Source of the DNA: Rodentolepis nana
Lineage: Eukaryota > Platyhelminthes > Cestoda > Cyclophyllidea > Hymenolepididae
Assembly: GCA_900617975.1 (NCBI GenBank)
Contig: UZAE01012790.1
Coordinates: forward strand, 1-31,646
Length of the DNA: 31,646 nucleotides
Direction of reading: 5' to 3'
Shown here: positions 10,043 to 21,543 of the stretch, one piece after another
How the letters are laid out: each line of letters starts with the position of its first letter
Position numbering within the stretch: the first letter of the stretch is position 1
The notes under the pieces: model-generated
What the model saw: only the letters and a program-made list of their open reading frames with translations
The model's database searches: none
Told to the model about the DNA's origin: nothing
Made by a program: the position numbers and the translations under genes

Positions 10043-11338
10043 TCCCCTCCGTAGAAATGTGAGAGCTACAACATCGCTCCTGCGGCAAACTTGCCCGTAA
10101 CTAGGGATTTCTCGATTTTAATTGCCAACACTTCAACCTAACGCCAGAAACTTTAATAACGCGCATTCGTTCTTCCTCATCTTTCCAACCCCTGTCAGGG
10201 TAAACACATTCTCAAATAGCTTTAAGCTTTTGATAACTTACATGACTTCATAGTAACTTAAATTTCACTTGAATCGTTAACGCACAACTAGTTCAACCTT
10301 GGCAAGCGTAAGGCATTGCTAAAGAACTATGCGATTGAAGGGTCACTTTGACATGCATGAAGAAAGAAAATGATGTAGTTTAGTGGGGAATTACCTTCTA
10401 GGGTATTTCAGCACGCTTTCAAATGCCAACACCACATTTTCAGAAAATCTTGCAGTCGAACCAATCCGAGGTATAGACATTGAGTATGACGAGCTCAGGA
10501 TATCTCAACGTGTCTTTATCGGTCACCACAAATAGACCTTATAACTGATTTGTTTGGATAAGTTATCAATAAACTTCAGGGTTACGTCCAAGAATAAACA
10601 CCTGTGGACATTTTTATCGAATGGGTTTTGCCAGATGCATTCCTACGAGCCCCAAATGCTGAAAGTTCTTAAGATTCCAATGAAGAAAGATACGACTGCT
10701 TCTCAAGATACCAATCTCAGCACGTGCGTGTGGACTAGCAATTTGTCCAATCCTGACTGACTTTTTCCCACATCAGCGTAGATAAACAAATCGGACATAT
10801 TTTGTTAAGACTAGCCCAATTTAAACAACTATGTAAACTCTGGCGCGGTTGGTAAAAAATTTTCGATGCGCGAACGGTATTATCCAGGCACAAAGTAAAT
10901 TAGTTTTGAGGCATGACGACTTGAGTATGGTTGTTTCCTACCTATCGTCAACTTTATAATTAACTTAAAATTGTGCAGTTTGCATAATTCTAAACAGATT
11001 AAACGAACTAATAGGAATATCTTCACTTAATAGCAATATACAATGGAAACAAATACTTGTTAGTGTATTTTCTTAAAAATTGTCATTGATTAGATAAGCT
11101 TTGGGAAGTTTGACGCTTTTAGTAGCCACCACATGATAATTCCACTGTCTTATTGATTTTGCGCCGAATTCAATAAAAATAATGGAGAAACCTTCGTGTT
11201 ACATCTACTGAATTCGATTTCAGCGTTCAGTTGGAGAGTAATTCTTCTGAACTGGCCAAATTGAATCCCTTGGTAAATTGGCATGTGACAGGACACATAT
11301 TTAGGCAGGGGAGTAATGGGAATGGGTGAAGGGGAGGA

Positions 11339-11357
11339 GGGAGTATGGGAGGGTGGG
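11339..11357 (+). other. canonical G-quadruplex motif
   Basis: GGGAGTATGGGAGGGTGGG has four GGG runs with loops of 5, 1 and 1 bases. It sits in a ~60-bp purine-rich, G-rich strand (about 11307-11367). The motif fits the standard G3+ rule. Whether it folds in vivo is unknown. Confidence 0.7.
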
Positions 11358-11818
11358 AAAGATGGGTAGCCTAGTTTCTTAAAACGGAAGTCCGAAAGGT
11401 AGGGAATTTAGAATGAATTTTGGGCAGTGCGTGCGTCCAATTATATGATGACTTGGTGCGCTATTTGAAGCAACTTCACGGCAGAATTCGAATGGCATAT
11501 GATGCTACTAACTCCAATTCGGCGGTGTAATTATAATTCACAAGAGTTAATAAACCTACCTTAAAGATACGAAAATGAATCATTTGTCTGAGTATACATT
11601 TAACCTGCTTTCCGAAAAATGTTAGAAATGTCTCTGAAGGCAAGGGAGTGGTTTTTATATGTGGCGCCATTCATTAATAATCACACCATCCCATTGGCTA
11701 TTGGAAATTTCAGCTCGTCGAATTTTAGACTGTTTATATTTCAAGCAACTTCAGATTTTAAATGCTAAAATATCTGCCATATGGAAATAATTTTAATAGT
11801 TAAAATTTACGAAGCGAG

Positions 11819-11839
11819 TATTATTATTATTATTATTAA
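11819..11839. repeat. (TTA)n microsatellite
   Basis: About seven TTA/ATT units in a row. Confidence 0.9.
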
Positions 11840-13255
11840 TGAATAATCAATGGCTTTTCATTGATTTCTAGAAAACGGGTCAGATATATCTTCTAATGTT
11901 CCCTGATGTGCTGTTGACAAATTTTAAGAGTAAGGTGGGCCTTTATAACAGCTTCTGAAATCGTAGTTGTACGCTTTTAAGTAATTCCGAATTTAGACGA
12001 TAATTTTGAGCTTTTTTGGGGTCGGTTCAATTCTGTGAAGCCACCTTGAAGAGTCAATGAATTTTGATAAGAGGAGCTTCTATGATTGATTTCAAATGTT
12101 TTAATTCTAAATATTCAGCCAACTTTTATTTTAAATAAAAATAGTCTACTTATTTAAGATGACAGAGTTTTATAATCGTCTGAATTACCAAATTTTACAT
12201 TTTGCATGAGTTTTACAATGCCTATAGATCATTCCTGACGTTTCAATACACCAAATTATAGGCACACCAATCTCCCGAATTCAATAAACTTGAAGCCGTC
12301 CATGCTCAGATCATTCCAAAGAAGGTTTGGAAGTGCTATAAAATCTTATAACTTCTATAGTGGGATCTCGAGGCGTAGAGGAAATGACTAGCGAATGCAT
12401 TAGAAGAGGATCAGAGCACAAAAAGTAAATATTACATGCTACAGCGCAATTTTTATGTTCCATCTCCGCAAGAAAATAATATTTTTTTAAATTATTATTT
12501 TGGACACTTATCCTATCTTATTTTGTTGATTATTTTTCAAATGCAATCGGTATAAGTTTGGTAAATTATAGAGATTGGGCAAATTATTGGCAAATAAAAT
12601 GATCGCCATTGTCAAGATTCGATGTTAGCCTTTGATTAGCTCTAGAAAGTATCATATTTCCCCAATGGGCTTACTGGAAAAATCAATTGGTGAAATAAGT
12701 ATTATTGGTATAAATAATCGTTTCTCCACTTTGAAAGCCTTATTGTACATAATCTCAGCATAACAGACCAATGTTAACGTAAATATTCATAAATGAAATT
12801 GTATGAAGACATTCAGAACCAATTGCTTACTAATTGAAGATACATTAAGCAAAGAATAGTACAGCAATGGGAAAAAAGACGATTTCTTTTCGAAATATAA
12901 CTAAATTCTACAACTCAAGCATCTCTATGCCCACTGGTTTAAAGAGGTGATGAAATATGGGAGCTTCAGAGAAAATTGCGAGCCAAATTAGTAATTTATT
13001 AATCTAGATGACCAAAATATTGCACCACAAGTTTCAGTTGATGAGCTCTCGGACCCTACCTGACCTTGCACTTTAAGCGAAAAACTTCAACCAGAACAGA
13101 AAATTATGTAACATTTAAATTGTAAACAAAATTAGACCCCCGCCTCGCCTCATGACCACAAAACGCACAATTAATAAACACGAAATGCACACAAACAGGT
13201 TAAGAAATTGTAGTTTTTCGAGACAAAAATTTCCGCCTTAAGTGTGGCAACCACC

Positions 13256-13335
13256 GTGTCATTCATAATTCCACGTACAAACGCATGTTCGTCGTTTCTC
13301 TCGAGCCAATCGGCGTGCGACCTTGCGTTGTTTGC
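13256..13335. promoter_or_regulatory. CpG-rich patch with CCAAT box
   Basis: Around nine CpG dinucleotides fall within about 80 bp (CACGTA, AACGCA, TTCGTCG, CTCGAG, ATCGGCGTGCGACC, TTGCGTT) in otherwise CpG-poor DNA. A good CCAAT box (GAGCCAATCGG) lies at about 13303-13313. This could be a promoter-proximal element, but no adjacent gene start is recognisable. Confidence 0.2.
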
Positions 13336-14815
13336 CAGTTAAAATTAAATTGTCATATGGGTTTGATCTATTTTCAGAGTGCTTTTTGTTGATTCAAATG
13401 GCACATTATATTAGTGCCGGAAATTTGGAGAAATTTTAATGCATTATTTTGGTAAAGGCCCAAATTTACTAGTTATTTAGAGATTAGATCAAATCTAGCA
13501 CATTTTATTTGACGTATGAAGAAAGAATAAAACTATACAACCTTACCTATGTCATTCAAACCCAGTTGTTGAAAACGAGAACAAGTTTGTAACGCTTTTA
13601 TGTGAGGTCGGTGATTTCAGTAGGTCACTGAAGACTGCTATTCAAAACATTTTGAGATTCAACCATTTGGGCCATCAATACCGGTGTTTATTGTACCGTA
13701 AGGTCACTACGGTGAAAAAGTCGATTCGATCATCCTTGTGTTACTTTTAATATTCCTGATCAACTCTAACCTTGAAAAGCTTATTTCTTCTGCATGTATT
13801 AAGTATAGGACTTACAGTTTTTTTCAAAAATATTTTACCTTTGTTTGTATTGGTTACAATTTTAATTTTAAGTGGAACTACAAGCAATTCCCGCTCTCTA
13901 ACTAATGCAAAATGAAAGACGTCAACACCTGTTGTACTAATTTTGTTCAACCCATGTAACAGGCTATCTTCTACCTGCAGAACTTTTTTAATGATTGATA
14001 AATTAATTAATCATCTATGAGCATACCTCTTTCAAATATCTATATTCACCAAGGTCATTAACTTGAAAGGTCATCACTTCCACATCTGGCTACCTTGTTT
14101 CGGACTCCATTCATTTCAAAAAATGTTGCAGAAAAGTTAATAGAGCTTATGGTTGTAACTTTGGTGCACTTAATTGAATTCCAGTTAAGTGTTGAACTAG
14201 AGAGAGCTGACAAACGAAATCTCAGAGTTTCAGTGTGTGACTCTGTTTCAGGATGAGCTAGTTGGACTTGGGAGTTAATATGGCAGGGATTGTAACACCC
14301 AATCCTCAGTTGCAACCCCAGCACTCAAATTAAAAGTCATTTTCGCATTCATTACCTTTTTTTTCAAATAAAATACTACATTAGTTCGTGTTTCAATTTC
14401 TCAAAAAATTCAATATTTCTTCAAGTTGTGCATGCCAGCATTTACTGCTAGTTTACTGACAAAGAAATCACATTTAGAAATATACAATTTAGCTTAATAT
14501 TTAATTAATTAACTAATGGAAAATTGCTAGTTCAAATTAAAATTTATTGAACTGACCTTTTGAAATAATAGAGCTAAGAATGACCGTAATTGGAGCATAG
14601 ACGAAGTTAATAATCAATAGTTTATGTTAAGGGTCACAAAAGACATTGCGCTTATTTGTACCACTACGCAAGCAATACCTCGGAAGCAATTGAGGGGTAA
14701 ATGTTTTTTTGCGCTAAATTTTGCCCTTATTTTTGTATTTGCTTTCAATGCTTAAACACAAATAACTTGGTGTTACTCCTTCCCTCCTCCATAATGCCAC
14801 TCGTGGGGACGTAAA
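13336..14815. other. non-coding stretch
   Basis: AT-rich. Open frames at 13747-13950 and 14058-14324 (minus) are unrecognised. It includes AATTAATTAA-type AT tracts near 14000 and 14500. No RNA gene seen. Confidence 0.5.
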
Positions 14816-14866
14816 TATTTTGGCCAATACTACCACATTTAACCGTCCTTTGCATTGGCCAAAATA
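14816..14866. repeat. perfect 13-bp inverted repeat
   Basis: TATTTTGGCCAAT (14816-14828) and its exact complement ATTGGCCAAAATA (14854-14866) are separated by 25 bp. It could form a hairpin in RNA or a cruciform in DNA. The GGCCAAT cores also match paired CCAAT-type (NF-Y-like) sites in opposite orientation. No flanking duplication was noticed, so I do not call it a MITE. Confidence 0.75.
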
Positions 14867-15245
14867 ACCCTATGTTCCTTTGATAAATTCCAGGTTTACA
14901 AACTGACGCATCTAGAAGCCGAGCCTAGATGCTCGAAACCTTCGAAAATTACAGGTAATTTGTAATTAATCTAAGAGCAGGAAAGTGCAAAATTGCTTAC
15001 ATTAAAAATAATTGATCTTTTTTTGGTCATGGGGCTTTTTTACTCGCACTCATTTGTTGCTGTGATCCGTTTAGTTTCCGATTCAAAGTCTCATAGTTAT
15101 ATTATCCAGGTATCTCTCTTCAGTAATCCTTCACGTAGATAAGCAAAGCGTGCACCTTTTACAGTGCCATTCAAACAGCCCAATAAAAACTCTCTCTCTT
15201 CCTCCCTCGCACAATCTGAAACAGACTCCTGTGCAGATTCTTTCA

Positions 15246-15541
15246 GCCAATCAATGCTCCAGATCCACAAAAACCAATCACGATTTCATGAATCACTACA
15301 ATCACATTTAACATTGCCTGTACACAAATACTAAGAAAAAATAGTCACGTCACTTCACAGTCCCGCAATAATGAACTCCTTACGTCACTTCTTACTTTTT
15401 GCTTCTCAGTTTAAGTTAAGTCAGGATTTTGGAGGCTTTCCACTTGGAGAATTTTCTAAGAGGTGGACCAATCACTAGCCAAGAACTTGTGGTACTCCAC
15501 TACAACCAGACTGAACCACTTTTTCCATTTACTCTATTGGC
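15246..15541. promoter_or_regulatory. cluster of CCAAT and CRE-like motifs
   Basis: Within 300 bp there are AGCCAATCA (15246), ACCAATCAC (15273), ACCAATCAC (15467) and ATTGGCT (15536, reverse orientation). There are also CRE-like CACGTCAC (15346) and TTACGTCAC (15380). Such clusters are typical of NF-Y/CREB-bound promoters or enhancers. No TATA box or gene start is evident on either strand nearby, so this is a motif-based suggestion only. Confidence 0.25.
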
Positions 15542-15545
15542 TAAA

Positions 15546-18530
15546 TCCCATTGAAGTAATAGTTATTAAATAGGATAGGATTTTCTATGGTTTGAAATTT
15601 CATAGCACTGCACTATAGCCGATTTCCGTATGAGTGGAATTCTACAACAGTAAGTAAACATGCGAACAAAGAGCAAAATCTATAAAATTTCTTTGAAGTT
15701 CAGGTGCCCTACAATTAGCATCGGGATAAGTGGAGTCCAGACGACAAAACACTCACTATTAATTAGATTTTTGAGACGAGAAACCAAAAACAATAGGCAA
15801 AACATCAAACTTTTTGGAAACAGATCCCTAAAAGCATCTCTCTTCTTTCTTCAATTACACCAAAAAAACATTCAATTTTCAGATTTGAGACATTACGCCA
15901 TTTGAAATAAAATGATGCAATTTAAAACCAATATTACCTTAAAGCAAAGTATTAAGAGTCAAATGACAAATTTTGTTTAGTTGAAGTTAATTTCATTTCT
16001 AAAGTTTACGAATATTGCAATAACGAGCCTTAAAATGTCATAAATTCAGGTCGTCGCTCAAAAATATGTCAATTTTAAACAAGGATTTAGTCATTTGAAC
16101 TGAATGATGTTTTAAAAATACAATCTAATGATCTTTACGTTTTTAAAGCTTTGCTGAGTTGAAGAGATAAACTGCACCGTTAAAGCTACTTCCTGGATCT
16201 AGCTGAAGTGGGTAAGACAAACAGAACTGAGGGAGTGGAACTAAGGTTGTGATAAATAGGACCTCCCGAGGTACGATAAATGGCTGACCGATTTCGTCCA
16301 CATTTATTGCTTAAAACGGACATTGGGGAAGAGTTCTATAATAATCAATAATAGCGAATCCATTTCAAAAAATCATGAAAGAACCTTTTACTAAAGCCCA
16401 TCCCAAGAAAACTCAGCTAATGAATACCGATAGATCGGTTTTTAGACACCACTCTTAATAAGATTCCAAGTCATCGTTATACCGTGCTATTTCATTATAT
16501 ATTCGCTTACTTGTGAAAGCGACTTCTACTGAAGTTTGAGGAATGAGTGACTTGAAATCCCACAGAAGTTGCATGCAAGGAGAAACATGACTAAAACAAT
16601 AGGAGATGAGTAGAAGTTGAGCTCTTCTTTGCTCAATTTCACATCAACATGTCCCGATGTTACGACGTATGAACTTTTGGGATTTATTTCATGCAGATTT
16701 GGGTAAGTTTGTGCCTACGATGTTAGAATCTTAGTGATCAGATGGGGGGACAAGTACTTTTAATATAACAAACTTCATTGTGCTTTTCACTTCAAATTGT
16801 TAAAATATTAAGTGTTTGTCATAAAGTAATATGAAATTACCATAATTGGCCTCATACGCACTCACATAAAGTGAACTCTAATATAATTGCCATTATTCTA
16901 ATCCAAAAATTGACAAACAAATTTATTAATTTGGGAATGAAGTAGTAAATGTGACGCTCACTAATAGTAGCGTTTTCACAAATCATCGACCAATTAGTTA
17001 CACCAGTGATTTTTATAATAATCGTACTCCCAACACCAAGCACTGTCAGGGAATTAAATGGAATTTATTGATTACAACGTTGCGTCATGGAAGAATTTGA
17101 AATAAACACCAAAGCAAGTGACCTCGTAGGCTAATTTAATATCTGATGGCATCGGTACAATTGAACCCGACAATAGTAATAAACGTATCTAACTTATAAT
17201 AAAATTATGAGATCAAGTTTGCATTCCAAACATCTAACTTAAGCTTCTAGTTGTATGGAATCCACATAAAATTAGATCATTCGTCCTCGAACTAATTTTT
17301 TCCCCAACAGAAGTGTTTTTGGCTAATCAGGCTCGCAAAAGTTTGTGGAGTTGCAAGTACTTCTAATATTTAATTAATTTCAACTCCTTTCACCACATAA
17401 ACTTCTTATTATGGACTCTTACATTATTGCTCAACTTTACCTAATTAAAATTTAAAATTTTGACTTCGACTAGACAGCAAATAGTAAAATTTGTTTGCTA
17501 GACAGGAATGACATGTGGTAGTCTAGGCTGGAGTGAGATCCACGTACCGGTTTTAAATTTTAAATTTTTTTTAAAAAAATAGATAGGATACCTCTAATGA
17601 AATAATTTGAGAGCATAGGGTGTGAGAAATCATCTTAGGAAAATAGATTTCCTTCAGAACAATGAGTACTTGTAAAGTGAAGTGTGAGGCCCCAACACAA
17701 CTAAGATCTATGAAGGTGTTGAAGCAAACCGATTAATGTTCAATGAAAAAATCCACGGCTTTTAGTATTGCATCCACAGCAGATTGCAAGCTGATTGATA
17801 TTTATTTTGTGATCTTACTGAACTGACTGACAAGTTTAGGATGCAGTATTTGAAGGCATTACATTAAAAATGCAACTTATCTCTTTAGATTGGGTATTGG
17901 AAGCGGGTCACAGCTCGTGAAGTGGCAAAATAGGCGTACATCCAAGTTTAGTGGTCGTGGTGGTCGTGCCACTGACATCTTCATGACTACGTATTTACAT
18001 TTAAATTTCAAGAAGGTTCTTCCAAACGGACGCTTATGTTGAGGAAAACCTGCCCTGCAAAGGATATTCGAAATAAGGAATAAACATGATTTATAGTTTC
18101 ATCGATCCTATCCTTTCCCTTTGTTAACAGGATTAAAATGTTTGTAGATTTCTGGCTATTTTAGTTAGTTGGAGGACTAACTATTCGGTTAGCAATTAGC
18201 CAATATTTCATTTGTCTTCTTGTCAGCACTTTGTTATAAGCTTATTAGTCTTTAGATATTAATTAGGAACTAAACCGACTTTATCAATTTACCCATATTT
18301 GATATATTTTAGCAAATATGCAAATTGAGGGGTTAATATTTAATTTTCTTCCTTAGAACTAAATCCTTTTCATTAAACAAATTTAGTCGAAAGTTGTTTA
18401 TTGATGGGTTCGGATGTTAGATCAAATTTGAATTTTTACCGAGATACCCCGATACATCCGCATAAACAATCTAATCGATGATCACGAGAGAACTTCGGAG
18501 TTTTGGTACCCCAAGGAGGAGAGAGTGGTA
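15546..18530. other. non-coding stretch, no repeat copies
   Basis: No supported gene. Open frames at 15660-15905 (plus) and 16852-17043 (minus) are AT-rich and unrecognised. A short A/T mirror-like tract lies at about 17556-17580. A local inverted repeat AGCAAATAG..TTTGTTTGCT lies near 17477-17500. Confidence 0.5.
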
Positions 18531-18544
18531 ACAACCGTACATAT

Positions 18545-18855
18545 CTATTTATGTATATCAAATGGCAGGCTTTATAATAGGTATAATTAGCCTTTTAGCT
18601 AACTTCGGGCTTCACAGATGGGAGAAACAGACAAAGTCACAAGCAATCGAGAGGAAAGGGGGGGGGAAGAGTAGTGATTCACAGAGGTAAAAGTGACAGA
18701 TACAAAGGTAGAGGTAAAGGTAAGGTGAGTACTGACATGCATTGGAGTGATGGTAATTAGAAGTCAGAAGCCAACTGCCAATTGATAGACTTTTTGCCGT
18801 ATGAGTACAAGTTGCCCAGGGTGCACCACTTGGAGGTAAGTCTATCGCTCACCCC
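18545..18855 (-). repeat. SINE-like family, copy 7, full length, aged
   Basis: Minus-strand sense begins GGGGTGAGCGATAGACTTAC and ends in CATTTGATATACATAAATAG. The flanking 14-mers ACAACCGTACATAT (18531-18544) and ACATTCGTGCATAT (18856-18869) agree at 11 of 14 positions and directly abut the GGGG start, a convincing old target-site duplication. The head stem is extended to 9 bp here (GATAGACTT/AAGTCTATC). The internal C run has grown to a G9 on plus near 18659. Confidence 0.92.
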
Positions 18856-18869
18856 ACATTCGTGCATAT

Positions 18870-19392
18870 TGATCCAAGTTGTACTCGTTTTTCGAATAGG
18901 AAATTAGGGCCGCGTACTATGAATGACACACCCATCTCTGGATAGCGTGTTATGAATCCTCTCCACTTTTCATAGTTTCAGCAAGTTGCTAATACAGATC
19001 ATTAAGATTAGTCCGGAGATTTAAAAAGGGCAATATTTTGACAACGCTAAAATTTTACAAATCCGACAATAGAGAAGTGTTTGATATTTCTCCTATTCAT
19101 TTGCAGTTTCTTAAAGGTCTGAGTAGGGATGAAGTGTTTCAAATACGACAAACACTCACTCTGATTTCTTAAATAGTTGGATTTCTACTATATTAAAGAA
19201 GGATTAGTGTACTCTGTACAGCCTAAAGAGGTAAAGGAAAGTGGTGACCTTATTCTTTGACAAATCCCTAACTGCTAAGTTAATCTTTTACCTTATGACA
19301 CCAAAAGATTGACATCGGCATGCTAATGACTAAATTGTTGCCTATTTACTCTGATTTTTGGGCATATTTTCTGCTGAATATTTTCACTTCAT
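18870..19392. other. spacer between SINE copies 7 and 8
   Basis: About 520 bp of AT-rich DNA with no recognisable gene, RNA or repeat. Confidence 0.5.
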
Positions 19393-19404
19393 TCCTTCAA
19401 ATAT

Positions 19405-19727
19405 TTATTTCGAATGGTGGGCTTTATGATACCTATCATTACCCCTTTAGCTGACTTCGGGCTTCACAGAGAGAGAGGAGGAACATCAAAGTGAGAAAAA
19501 GTGGAGAGGGTGGGGAACAGAAGAGTGATTCAAAGATGTAAAAGAGGCACACAGACGCAAGGGCGGAGAAAAGGTAAGATGGGTACTGTGAAAGTGGCCG
19601 AAAATGACATACAGTGGGGTCATCATGGTTTGAGTTAGAAGTCAACTGCCGGTGAATAGACATTTTCGCCGTATGAGAATACGTTGCCCGGGGTGCACCA
19701 TGTGGAGGTAAGTCTATTGCATACCCC
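19405..19727 (-). repeat. SINE-like family, copy 8, full length with perfect 12-bp TSD
   Basis: Minus-strand sense begins GGGGTATGCAATAGACTTAC and ends CACCATTCGAAATAA. TCCTTCAAATAT occurs exactly at both borders (19393-19404 and 19728-19739), defining the element as 323 bp. This is the best boundary reference in the window. A minus-strand reading frame is open through the whole copy (part of 19439-19858), but it is pyrimidine-rich and low in complexity and is not treated as a gene. The 3' hairpin is kept with a changed loop (TGATAGGTATCA). Confidence 0.96.
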
Positions 19728-21456
19728 TCCTTCAAATATAATTCTCCAGTCACCATTAAACTCCTTATGCTAGAAATTGTCACTAGCCCACGTTTGTAAT
19801 TCCGAACCACGATTCTTATTTCAAATTGAGTGAAGTAAATTTTACCATGGGTATTCATATCTAGGACTATTATTGGCTTTGGGATACCAGGGCTAAAATA
19901 TCATAAGATTCACAGCTAGTTGATCATGCATCCACATGGAAAGCCCCTCAGTATAATTTTCTTGTTATAGGAAAATCCTCAATTGCCCATTATTTTGGAC
20001 GTCTATTGAATACACCAATTGTTTCGATAGCCAATTAAATTTTTTAATTTTATATTCTTCTAATCAAAGAGTTAGCAGGCGTCACTTAATTACAAATCTT
20101 TACTGAAAAAGGACAGTTCGACAACGCCGTTATGAGAAGTAGTTCTGTCGTGATTCACATCCAGAAAACCCTCTATCATGGGGGTCGGTAATAAATAACA
20201 AACTATTGGGTGGAGGTTTTATAGGGAGCCAAATCAGTAAGTCGCAATTTATGAAATGGAAGGCGATTAAAACAAATGGAAAGCAGTATTTTGTTCCTGA
20301 AAATCGATATCCACCTCAATTTTTAATTGAACTCTAGCTCTCAAGTATCCATGGCTTCTGGGTAAACAGAGAGACACTAAGCGGTGCTTTTGTTCGAAAT
20401 GTTTTACTTTTCAAGGTCGAAGTTCATACTTCTATCTCCTCCGTAAAGGCAGCATAAAATGCAATTCAATTCATAAAATATGATTTTAATACATTCACTT
20501 AACAGTCCACTTTCAGTTTAATCACACTGAGTGAATAATTTACCATGTATTTTATGAAACGGACCATCAAAAAAGTGATCTAATTAAATAATGTTTTTCG
20601 AAATATCTTAGAAATATCTTGGGACTTAATTTTTCCCTAACGAATGTAGTTTGTGTCTATATTAAGAAATGTAACTTAGTCTATGTTGAAGGCAAAAATA
20701 TGTAACTAACGCCCACTTCTGCAGGACGCGATGCCCGCAAAATCTACTTATTATTAAGTTTCCCAAAAAAATCATGCATAAAATCGAGATCAACTTTCTA
20801 TTAGTGCCGTTATTTAATTTTTACAGTTGAGTTTTGTGACTTAGTTGGGGCTTTCATCGATGAGCACACAAAAATATCCCCAGACTAGAATTGTAATTGA
20901 CAATTTCAAATCATTCCTATTAACACTAAACGGGAAATTTGGAAAGGTTTTGGAAGAAGGGATTGTTGCTGTTATTATTTGGCTGATTAGTCTGTGCAGA
21001 GACAAAGAAAATGTAATTTTCTGGGCGTTCAAGTTAGATTTCCCATTAAATATGAATGCAAAATTAGTGTTTCCAACAAATTGTCAAAATAGAAAGGATA
21101 TTTTAAAGCTTATTTCACTGATTGCAAATGAATTATGAATAGCAAGAGGACAATAAATTCAAAGGTTTCGAATTTTTCCTGAGTAAACAATTGAACACAA
21201 TGAAAAAATAAACAAGTATTCCACTCTTTTCTAAGAATTGGAAATATGGACCACTTCTCCTTTTACTAACCTTCCAATATCTAAATTTCAGCCTCTTTCT
21301 TGCCTGAATTCAGGTTCTCAGTGGTCAGAGCTTTAATTAATTCGATTCACTTATCGATTATTTTCGAATCTTTTTTCTAATGCGGTTACGTTTAATTAAT
21401 AGCCAATGTGAAAATTGGTTGCCTTTGCTGGTTGGGGAGAGTTACTAGAGGGAGGA

Positions 21457-21474
21457 GGGGGGGGGGGGGGGGGG
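21457..21474. repeat. poly-G tract (G18)
   Basis: Eighteen G preceded by GGAGGA and followed by AGGGAGAAGGAG, so the tract lies in a longer purine strand. Confidence 0.95.
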
Positions 21475-21530
21475 AGGGAGAAGGAGTGGTAGAGTTAGTT
21501 GAAAAATCATCTTGAATTATATTATATTTC

Positions 21531-21543
21531 TATATATATATAT
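21531..21543. repeat. short (TA)n repeat
   Basis: About six TA units. Confidence 0.8.

Larger units (their letters stand above)
9303..13255. other. long SINE-free non-coding stretch
   Basis: No supported gene. It contains a C10 tract (10033-10042), a G-rich segment with a quadruplex motif (11339-11357) and a (TTA)n repeat (11819-11839). Open frames at 10554-10760 and 11476-11670 are short and unrecognised. Confidence 0.5.

Noticed and set aside
20845..21138. 97-codon open frame on plus followed by AATAAA
   Set aside because: It has a non-ATG start. The nearby acceptor (TTAATTTTTACAG at 20826) would run into a TAG in this frame. A second frame from that acceptor reads only ~20 codons. No domain recognised.
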